Below are positions 55,270 to 64,000 of a stretch of DNA of 64,000 bases, piece by piece; the stretch's first letter is position 1, and each line of letters opens with the position of its first letter. Source of the stretch: Leptodontidium sp. MPI-SDFR-AT-0119 (taxonomy: Eukaryota; Ascomycota; Leotiomycetes; Helotiales; Leptodontidiaceae). Location of the stretch: contig JAHLEZ010000027.1 of assembly GCA_020726505.1 (NCBI GenBank), forward strand, positions 248,001-312,000, read 5' to 3'. A program made the translations under genes and the position numbers. The notes under the pieces are model-generated. The model was not told the origin of the DNA and searched no databases. It saw only the letters and a program-made list of their open reading frames with translations.

Positions 55270-56024
55270 TCATCGACCTCCAAACAGGACTGCCGATGAT
55301 AGCCTGCCAAGGGTACTGAACATCAGACCGATCCAAGACGTGGGGATAGTTTTCAGTGTATCGGTACTGCTAGTGATATGTGTATCTGCATCGGGCTCCC
55401 AATCGGGAGCGTCTACAAACCCTTCACCCTGGCTGCTGTTCCAGTCGATGGACTCTTCAGACTCTTCACACTGAGTGCCGTTGTTCCAATGTGCAACGTC
55501 CATCGCGCCCTCTTTTCCCTCTTCATCCAAGCACATGCCCTCTTTACCACCCCCCTCTAGCTGTAGAGTCCTCGAACATAATATCTGCATCTCCCGTAAC
55601 AACATACCGTTGATCAAATCCCCTAAGTCCTCACCATAAACATTCCGCACCTTGGAAACACGATTCCCAACCCAGTATTCTCCAAAGCAACTCGAAGTCG
55701 AAGATGCAATACGAGAAACCGCCTTTCTCAGGAGGACGTCGAATATGTGTAAGAGCCCATTGATTGAATGATGGGTCAGTAACAAAATCGTAGAGTGTGG
55801 AAACCTCGTCAGAGCTGAGAAAAAGGTGAAGGGATTTCGAAAAGAGGAGATTGTTGAGGTTTGGGCGGTCTGAGGGTTGGACATCTCCTCGAAGAAGACG
55901 CATTAGAAGCTGAGACTGTTGATTATGCGGATTAGATTAAAGTAAGTAGACCGGGCATTAGACTTACATTGGACATAGTTCCGTGAGGAATGGGAACATA
56001 GATAGGGTCAGCGACGAAGTCCAT
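55270..56024 (-). pseudogene. Hypothetical gene, one intron, probable frameshift
   Basis: The ATG at 56024 starts MDFVADPIYVPIPHGTMSN; exon 1 is 56024-55968 and exon 2 starts at 55909 (intron 58 nt, GTAAGT...CTCAG). Exon 2 reads LLMRLLRGDVQPSD, SLHLFLSSDEVSTLYDFVTD and ALTHIRRPPEKGGFSYCIFD, then stops at 55631. Near 55690 another frame takes over with better coding character (EYWVGNRVSKVRNVYGEDLG through to a stop at 55270), so one base seems missing. No domain recognised. As read, the product is about 110 residues. Confidence 0.4.
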
Positions 56025-56704
56025 GGCTGCGATGTAAGGCTTGAAAGACAATTGGTTTGTAGAGTTGCAAATGCTTTTTTGATAGAAGTCGTATTATTAT
56101 CATAAGTGAGTGCAAGACGATTAGGTCGCCGTGGGAGGTAAATCGATTGAATTGAAGTCAAGGTGGTGAATGGATAAATGGATAGATGGATGGACGAGGT
56201 GAGCAGAGATAGCGCAGCGACTCCTCCCACCTTCAAGGATCAGAAACCTTCAAATTACAACTATTCAGTTCCACCTCTTCTATCAATTGTATTGCGAGGA
56301 CTCAAGAGATAAGGGATTAAAATGTGATTTGAGTAAGAATTAATTTTGATAATTTTTGGGGTTTGGAAAGAAGATGGAAATTTAAAGACTACTGTTTTGA
56401 TGAGTTGCGTATTACATCCTCTAAAAACGAACGATAAACATGTTTTCCCTAACCTATTCTCAAGTAAATTCCCAAATCAATACTAATTCAAGTCGTAGGT
56501 CACGTCATAACTCATCTATCTATCCTCCCTCCTCCCGAAACGCAAAACCTAGACCTCTAAAGAACTATGACCCCATAACTACACAGCATATTTCTCACCC
56601 CACAGCCCCCTAATCCCTCCTCTCATCCCCTGTCCCCTTTAACCCCCTCTACCCCACCCCCCCCCCCGAACCCACTTTTCTCCTACTTCCCGCTCTCTTA
56701 CTCT

Positions 56705-57660
56705 CTTATCTTCATCTCCTGCAACAAGCGACTCAAATCATTAATCTGCTAGCCGATCTTCTGCTCTTCAGCCAGGGTTTGCGAGTATTGTGCTGCGAGG
56801 TCTCGAAGATCTTCCCTATTAGTATTGCGGCTGGTTAGGGAGGAGGGATTTGGTAGGGGGCGTCGGCGCGTGCTTGGTGGGTGTGGGTGTTCTCCTTCTT
56901 TGGGGCGGCGCGGGTGGTAGGTGGGTTGGATGAACTCGAAGCATCCAGACCAAGGGATTCGAAAAGCGCTACTAGGCCAGATTGAACGGCTTTTGATTTT
57001 GCTTTTCCTTTCTCCTTTCTCCTTTTTGTCCTTTTCCTTATCCAATCCCTCCTCCTTCACGATTTCATACCCCTCCTCCGCATTAGATCCCTCCTCAAAT
57101 TTGACCTTTATCCCTTCCCATATCCTTGACTTTTATGCACATCCTTACCAACTTCAGTATCACCACCAAAACCTTCCTGATGATACTCCATGGTATCGTC
57201 CTGTCTATTGTCACCGCCGCCCAGGCCGGGGAACAGATGGTACGGGAATTTAGCTTCTTCCTTCCTAGCTTTATTCCATCGCTGCTGATAGCTGGCATTG
57301 GTGTGGCTGCTGCTGCTGTCTAACACCTCGGAGTCCATGCTGTTTTGGGAAGAGAAGAGAGTATTGTCTTCTGCCTTGGTAGTGTTTCGGTCGCGATTTT
57401 ATGTGAAACCGGTGGAATTGGTGGAATTAGCATTGACGCCGGCTCGTCCTAGTCCCGAGAATGCTGAAGTCGCAGTATTCTTCTTCTTCTCCGTGAATCT
57501 CTCGCCCTTCAACGTCTCTTGAATCTTGACCTTGACGATCTCGGTGATATTCTCACCCCGGAAATTAGTGGTTTGGGGGTCGAGTGATGAGAAGCCGAGG
57601 TCGGGTAAGAGGGTTTCAGGGATGGGGAGGGTGTTGAATGTTGTGGTGGGTGAAGAAGAG
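56705..57660 (-). pseudogene. Degenerate hypothetical gene, several breaks
   Basis: Minus-strand coding-like stretches in changing frames: TLLPDLGFSSLDPQTTNFRG, ITEIVKVKIQETLKGERFTE, a TAA near 57400, then MDSEVLDSSSSHTNASYQQR and FPYHLFPGLGGG, then a shift into FEEGSNAEEGYEIVKEEG and a Lys/Glu-rich helix. The end is coiled-coil-like (LAAQYSQTLAEEQKIG, TAG, QINDLSRLLQEMKIRE, stop near 56705). The pieces read as one protein of unknown family with at least two stops and one shift. Confidence 0.35.
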
Positions 57661-60600
57661 CTGTTATTTTGGAGGCAAGATTGGGTACTAGGTGAGTAAA
57701 AGAAGTGTGTGAGGGTGAATTGTTAGTTAGATGTCCAGGTTATAGGAGTATTGGTTGTGAAGGTCCCAAAGGGGTGGGAGAGGATTTTCTGGGTGGTGTT
57801 AGTGAAGTTAATGAAAGGATGATAATAAAACAAGAGGGGGCATTTCTGGGACCAATGAAGTCTTAACCGATGCTAGTTTGTATACTAGTCTCAAGCTTTG
57901 GGACAGATGTAACAAGATGTAATAAACGACAAGGGGATGCAATATGACATAGTGATATAGGATATAAGGGCAAAAGATGAAATGTGGACATATATCCCAC
58001 AGGATTATGAAGATCAGAGAGGTCCATAGCGAGGAATGGTAGGTCAGTCTTGCCTTTTGGCATCTATGGACGGTGGTATTATTATTCCTGAAATAATGAG
58101 TGTTCGAAAGACTTGATGGTCGTTAGTTGGTGGTCGTGGAAGAGAAGTAAGATAATGCTATCGTTGTCGTTGGTTGTATAAGAGATGATGAGAGTAGAGA
58201 AAACTGGAATTGTTGGATGATGTGGAAAAGAAACGAGAAAGGTAATGCTCTGACTATATAAGTATTCGTACTTCTGAAGCCACCCAAGAGCTGGTGGTGC
58301 CTTGATACAAAATCCCATCTATTTGCAAAGGTACATGCGCTCCCACTCCAGGCCGCCTCGCCTCGAGCGCCCCACCCAATTGGCTTCATCAACCTGCACC
58401 TCATCTCAACTTTCACCCTCATTACATACAAAACAAGGTATGTTAGAAGTATTAATATTTATATCACAGAAGTGATGCGCTTGAAAGAGGATTCTTCGAA
58501 GGCCGGTGAATCACTGAAGGACGATGACGTAGAGTAAATCTAAGATGCGATTGCTTTAGAGAAGACTGAACAGATAGAGAAGCGAATAATAGCTAATAGA
58601 GGAATGTGATATACATCCGTACATTCCCTCTACTCCATTTCCTGCAACACCCTCAGCAGTGTTGACCTTTACCCACTTAGTTTTATCGGCAAAATAAATT
58701 CCAGGTATTTAGACTTAGTGATCAGCTAGATTCATCAAGAGCAGTGTTTTGAAGTGGACGATTTAACGACTACATATTCCTAACTCGCTCCTCAATCATA
58801 GCCTGCCCGCTAACTCTACGACTTCTCCCTAAGCGGGCTTTTAAGTTCTCTTCTATCCTTTCTAAACAAAGAGTAAGAATAACCGAAATAATTTAACTTC
58901 CTTAACTTCACTTGTGTTGACGTTCATGTTATTCTCTGCCATACCGCTACCATCATCGCGAATGCGATTCGATGCGGTTCAAGCCGATGTATTCATATCT
59001 CCGGAAAAGGGTAGCCTAATACCAACCTCTTTCCTTCTTGAATTCATGCCCAGAAAAATAAGGGCTCCCTTTGAATTTTAACGATCCTAGTTCATATCAA
59101 CAAGTAAAGTGTTACGTCTCCCTCGGATCCCAGGAACTTTTAAAGGAAGTCCTTGGTAGCCAAGGCTTAAGCGAAGTAGTAAACAAGATACCAAAAGCTT
59201 TGACCATAACCAAGACGCATGCAGAGTTACCTCTGATGATAAGGAGAAAGAGGGAAACAAACATCTTTTACACAGGGCATATAATAAAAGAGTTTCTCCA
59301 TGCATAGATCCAGTAAAATCTCATACCCCGTTGTATGCAAATACCCATCGCGTTGCTGCCGTGGTTGCACTATGCAGGCGATCACACTGAGACCACTGCG
59401 AGGTCCCTGAAGCGATAGCTTGTAGCGTTTGGATAACAAGCTGAAGCGAGAGGTCAACCTTAGTAGTAACGCAACGGATGACCGACAGCGGTAGTAGGAT
59501 ATTTGGAGAGAAGCAGTAGAAATCCGGCATAGAAGTGGCAGGGAGCTTTGAGGGTTTATTTTCTACAACTCAATTATACTTAGAATTACTCTAAGTAAAA
59601 TCAAACGTACTGAATAATTTTCCATACGCTGCCTTTTGCCAACTTGCTATTTATTTGGCCCTGGTATTCGTCTCAAGTTACCACTTTTATTTTATCCATC
59701 GCTTGCTTCTTAAAGTCAAGTCTTAATGTTATTAAATCGCACACCTTTAATTCTACTCTGTTTCTCTGCACTATTTTCTCTTTCATTACAAAAACCTTAG
59801 AAATCGTTTATAACTTGAAAAACTCTTATGAGTTTTCACGTATATACGTGAATTACGTGAAATAGATATTATATTTAAAGGCTTATAAATAGCTTAATAC
59901 GTTTTCTAACTTATTTATAAGAAAATTAAATATAAAAAGAAGAGGGAAAAAATGGAGGAAAAGGGAAAAAAGGGGGGAAATGGGAAAAGGAGGGAAAGAG
60001 AAAAGGGAAGATGAAGGGGAAAGGGAAGAAATTATACCTCTAAATAATCTGCCAATCCCTTATCTGGTTGTTCCCTTCAATTAAGAGCACTTACCAACAA
60101 CTTTACAATGCATTGGTATCAATTAAAATCCTTTGAGAAAAGTAATAATTAAAATTCATTCTTTTATTTAATTATCATAGTAGTAACAGATGATCCTTTG
60201 GAAATTTGATTCTTCCAATATTCCAGCTGCCCCCGCCTCCCGATTTTTGAGCCTCCCGCCGTGACAAAGGCCGGCCTGGGTAGGATCAAGACAAAAGTCC
60301 AGCGCTGAAGTGGTAATGTTTAATGAATGTCTTAGAGCAGGATCTTAAAATGCACGTAACATATTAGCATCGGGACTATCCAAACTACTTAACGAGGGTA
60401 ATAACATTAATTAAGATATATTAATTTAAGATATAAATCTAAATTAAAAATACGTATTTAATGTATAGAAAGAAGTGGCGAAGGGGAGTTGACAGAGGCT
60501 GATTATTATTTTCTCTCTTAAACTGGCTTCCAGGCTCCTTCAATACTACCAAACAGATCCGCCTCAGGACATGAGAACCTAATGCAGCAATTGCCAAATA

Positions 60601-60836
60601 TCCTTCAAAGCAACACCCCATCATTCTTGAAAGCAATACTTGTTGAAATCTGTAACCCCCCCACCCCGCACTGGTATATTCCCCATTTTCTATCACAATC
60701 CACTGTCAAGCACTGAGATAACTCCATCGGTGCTATTGTTGCTACGGAAGCGCGAAATGAGAAACGGGAAATTGCCGATATTCACTACAAATTCAAGTCA
60801 GCTATTGCATCACAAGATAGCAAGCAGTATGAGGTT
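57661..60836. other. Long region without a supported gene
   Basis: 57661-58450 has normal composition, but its open frames lack starts, introns or motifs. 58450-59560 looks like eroded unique sequence. 59560-60450 is AT-rich, with a purine-rich block of AAAGGGGAAA type at 59936-60030. Nothing else recognised. Confidence 0.4.
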
Positions 60837-62286
60837 TTATACCCAGAAGATCAAGTCCAAGTCTCTGGGATCTTGCCCAAAGGGAAGAGACTGCTCGGGC
60901 ACGTTGGTATGCGAAGTTGAAGAAGTTGAGGATCCTGGCTGGGCACTGAAACCCTCAATTGGCAGTTTATCCTTCCGAACCTTGCTTCCGTTGGGATTGG
61001 AAAAATCTGGGCAGGAGGCGGTGGCAGGCTTTGAACCAAGAGTAAAAGTCAATTCTTTATCAATGGGGTCTTCGCCAAATGGTAACCAGCTCGCAGGGGG
61101 TTTCGATGTCGTTGCGTTCTTGTCAAGTAGTGTGGGTGGGGTGGGAAAAGCCACAGCTTTGATCTCCTTGTTGACTGGAAGTGCTGTGAGTGCAGATCGT
61201 TGTAGCTTTGGGCCAGGTTTACCGAGAGCTGACGATTGAAGAGTTGCCCTATGTCGTACCGTTGGAAGGCTGGATGTTGTTGTGCTTGATTGAGGGCTTG
61301 GCAGGTTCAGGTTCTTCGATTCGGGGGTGGGTATGCTCGTGGTATCATTGGTGTTGTTCTTAGTCGTAGTTGTAGACGCTGTTCTTCTTGCTCTCCGCCT
61401 GGGGTCGCGCTCAATGTCAGAGCATACGTCGATGCCCTCGAAACTCCTGAACATTGCACGGCGAGATTAGCGGATGCTCCTATCTGCTATGCTACTTTTC
61501 CATCATCATCAAGGGATCTTACAGTTCCGAACCATCGTCCATGAAAATCGGTTGTGTGGCCTTCTTGCGCACAGGCTCATTGCTTGGAGTATCTGATTGA
61601 GGGGAGGCTGGACGTTTTGAAGACGGTCGGCGGGTGTCTGCGGACGCTTCGACATTTCTCTGGTTGGTTGAGAATGATGAAGCCGTAGGAGTTGGATTCT
61701 TGAGAGAATTGGCGGAAGGTGTACGAGCAGCAGTCGTATTCGCAGACGTTGGAGGTGAAGGTTCTTGCGGACTGCGATCAATACTGAGCTTGCCTATTTC
61801 AAATTGATGATCAGCGTAATCCAATCCAATTTGATACAATCCTTTTGCGCTGGCGGTACGCAGACTCAAACCTGAACAGACTCAAACCTGAATTTGGGTC
61901 CAGATTCAAATAATCAAATCCAGATCCAGACCCAAGTCCAAACAAATCGAAGCCAAAGCCAAAGCCGAAGCCAAGAAATGGAGAGACATACCAGATTCCT
62001 GATCGCGCTCCCGCCTCTTGATCTCCTTCTTCCATACACTCGTATATGCCCTCAGGTAGGTATTGCATGCCGCAGCCATACTCGCAGACAATCCCTTCAT
62101 GTTCTCGCAGCTACTGAAGATCTCATCGATAGCTTTGTTGACGCGAGATTTGTTCTCGGCGCTGTCCTGTCTCGCCATGGGGTCCACTCCATATTTGGTG
62201 AGGGCATTCGAGAAGGAAAGGTGGATGGCTATCCCTTCTTCTGCGGTGAGGTTGAGGGCGGAGAGGAAGTCTGCTTTGTTTCGCAT
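60837..62286 (-). CDS. Hypothetical protein, three exons
   Basis: Exons 62286-61992, 61871-61523 and 61446-60837 with introns of 120 and 76 nt join in frame to 417 residues. The N-terminal ~95 residues are helical and well ordered (FLSALNLTAEEGIAIHLSFS, KAIDEIFSSCENMKGLS, CNTYLRAYTSVWKKEIKRRE). The middle is a low-complexity Ser/Thr/Pro-rich linker with basic patches (RRPSSKRPASPQS, DPRRRARR). The C-terminus carries two copies of LPFGxDPxDxxLxF. The basic patches and disorder suggest a nuclear protein, but no family is recognised. The start is supported by a pyrimidine-rich leader. The exon 2 acceptor is duplicated (see the repeat at 61861). Confidence 0.65.
61861..61892 (-). repeat. 16-bp tandem duplication containing a splice acceptor
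   Basis: Two exact copies of CAGACTCAAACCTGAA at 61861-61876 and 61877-61892. On the minus strand each copy contributes a CAG acceptor, so two acceptors lie 16 nt apart; only the downstream one (exon start 61871) keeps frame. Confidence 0.85.
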
Positions 62287-63793
62287 GGTGGTGTGGAATG
62301 GCAATGGCGATGGCGTGTTCCTTTTGACCTGGGATATACTGCGTATCGTATGGTGTTGTGGTGTTGTGTGAAGGAGAGGGAAAGAAGAAAGGGAGTGAGA
62401 AATGAAATGGAAGAAAGAAGATCTCGTGACGAAGGAAATCAAGCAGATCAGAGCAGACCCAGTGTGCCTTCCTGTTTTGTCCTGTTCTGTTCTTTCCTGT
62501 TTTGCCATGGATGAAGCTTGGATCAGGTGACTTGACTGGAACTTGACTGGTGTAAGGTACCTAGGTGTCTTTTGTGTCTGAATAAATAAATAAATAAATA
62601 AATGAATAAATGAATACAATGAAGTAAAATGGAAGCTGACGTGGAATATTGGAATAAAACTAAAGCTAAAAAATAGAAGGGAAGGAGAGAAGGGAAGGGA
62701 AGGGGGGAAGGGAGGAAATTGAGGAAAGGGAATAAAGCCTCAGGTACCCAAATATGATCTAAGATCATTTCTCTATTTGATTCAAGTATAGTAAATGCAA
62801 TAACAAGAAATAGAACATAACGAGGAACATCGAAAGAGAATTTCAAAAGAGAAAAATAGGGGGAGGGGGAGAGGAAAAATCGAATATGTTTATGCTTAAA
62901 CTTTGTGTGAAGTTCACTTGGTTGGGTGATTGGAATACGATTTGTGATCTTTGTTATTTAAATGAAATAGAGTTAGCTTAGAAGTATTAAAATCTAAGTA
63001 GAGAGGGAGAAGAGAACCGGAAAAGAGAGAAAGAAAAAAAAGGGAATAAAAGCAGAAAAGAAGAGAGAAGGAGGGGGAAAAAAAAGAGACATATGAACGA
63101 GAAAGAAAATAAGTATAAGTATACTTATACTTCAAGGTTACCTACCACTAAGCTCAAACAGCCCTTGCATGTCCTACTTCTTGGGGAAAACCAAAGGCGT
63201 CCAGTGCTCATCATCCAATGTCCATCATCCAGCGCCCAATGTCAAGAGAAAGGGCAGAAGGTAAAAAAAAAAAAAAAAGAGGGGGGGGGGGGGGGGTACT
63301 TGAAGCGACTTGCAGCTCAACCCAGACAGCCTGCTACATATATCCCAGCTTCTTGTGATAACAAATAGGACGGCCTCCACGGCAGTGGCCCCCGGAGGGC
63401 CAGCGGAGCGCCACTTCTATCTCAATCGTTTGAGCAAATCAAAAACATCTAGCTTCTAGCATCCAGCATCCAGCCTCTAGCATCTAGCTCTAGCATCTTG
63501 ATCTTGATCTAGCGTTAGCCTCTCGCGTCTAGCTTCTAATATTTGCCAATTGTGTCCACATACCTACCATCTGCCTAAGTATTTATTTGTCCCTTGGTAT
63601 TGGAGATAACTTGCAAGCGAAACAAGCAAGCCACGTAAAAATACTCCATCCGATCCATATGATATCTCATCTAGCCCTGCCAGCCAATCTGCAAAACCCA
63701 GCCCTCAATATCATCAAGGCCAGCCCATCCTCGTTCATTCCCTCTAATCTGATCTTATCTATATATCTAGGTGTGTATATATGTATGTATCCA
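62287..63793. other. Intergenic with simple repeats
   Basis: Contains an (AAAT)n run at 62581-62605, GGGAA-rich sequence at 62680-62730, an A16 run followed after two bases by a G16 run (63263-63296), and the 63446-63539 repeat. No gene supported. Confidence 0.5.
63446..63539. repeat. Short tandem repeat of TCTAGCATCCAGC-like units
   Basis: Six to seven diverged units of 7-13 bp built on (T)CTAGCATC and CCAGCATC, ending in GCTTCTAAT. Confidence 0.6.
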
Positions 63794-64000
63794 TCATCCT
63801 CCTCCAGCCCTCTCAACCCGTCGTACAAACATATCCTTTCCGCTCTGCAGCTTAACTTGCACGCATCCCACCTCCTCAATCCCACAAGCACAAGCCCCCG
63901 TCTCCACATCCTGCAAAGAAGCAGACTCCACCACCAGCTTCAAGCAGACCCATTCTCCCCGCAGGCGTTCCACCCTCCAAATCGTCTTGTACTTCTCCAG
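63794..64000 (-). CDS. C-terminal exon of a gene running off the right edge
   Basis: An open minus-strand frame of 68 codons from the window edge to TGA at 63794-63796, reading LEKYKTIWRVERLRGEWVC, LKLVVESASLQDVETGACAC and VGCVQVKLQSGKDMFVRRVE. The regular alternation of polar and apolar residues and the lack of stops suggest real coding sequence. The start lies beyond 64000 and no family can be named from this fragment. Confidence 0.5.
   Translation of the reverse strand: MEKYKTIWRVERLRGEWVCLKLVVESASLQDVETGACACGIEEVGCVQVKLQSGKDMFVRRVERAGGG

Noticed and set aside
59071..59307. 78-codon plus frame and its antisense frames
   Set aside because: No start context, motif or homology visible; probably chance in non-coding DNA.

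Overview
The window looks like nuclear DNA of a filamentous ascomycete (Pezizomycotina). Genes carry 45-120 nt GT-AG introns, two genes encode HET-domain proteins, and several long AT-rich islands hold transposons whose conserved TGG codons have become TAG, the usual trace of repeat-induced point mutation (RIP). I cannot fix the genus; Leotiomycetes would fit but is only a guess.

Layout. 1-5.2 kb: a secreted protein cut by the left edge, a large glycosylated membrane protein (650-3190) and a small basic protein. 6.0-33.7 kb: an aromatic-catabolism cluster. In order it holds a salicylate-hydroxylase-type FAD monooxygenase, a maleylacetate reductase pseudogene, an intradiol (hydroxyquinol-type) dioxygenase pseudogene, a SnoaL-like protein, a P450 with a frameshift, an MDR oxidoreductase with one nonsense codon, a salicylaldehyde-dehydrogenase-like ALDH, a dienelactone hydrolase, a berberine-bridge-type FAD oxidoreductase, a second broken SnoaL-like gene and a broken SDR. 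The MDR and ALDH genes are separated by a repeat island with a purine tract, a ~350-bp tandem repeat and a complete RIP-mutated hAT transposon (21253-24783). 35.9-44.6 kb: two HET genes, the first fused to a multi-pass membrane domain, separated by an AT-rich island. 44.6-50.8 kb: a repeat island with a piggyBac-like remnant split by a solo LTR, and a Fot1/pogo-like element. 51-64 kb: poorly recognisable, partly broken genes, one well-supported three-exon gene (62286-60837, minus) and a 3' exon cut by the right edge.

How the genes fit together. The families match a funnel in which an aromatic aldehyde or acid is oxidised (P450, ALDH, FAD oxidase), hydroxylated to hydroxyquinol or a catechol (FAD monooxygenase), ring-opened (intradiol dioxygenase), hydrolysed (dienelactone hydrolase) and reduced by maleylacetate reductase to 3-oxoadipate. 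Most promoters in the cluster carry clusters of CCCACCC/GGGTGGG, suggesting common control. Yet the two central enzymes, dioxygenase and maleylacetate reductase, are the most damaged genes, while the entry monooxygenase, ALDH, hydrolase and FAD oxidase read cleanly. The window therefore seems to capture a co-regulated catabolic cluster in mid-decay, with RIP-type changes at its edges; sequencing indels could explain some, not all, of the breaks.
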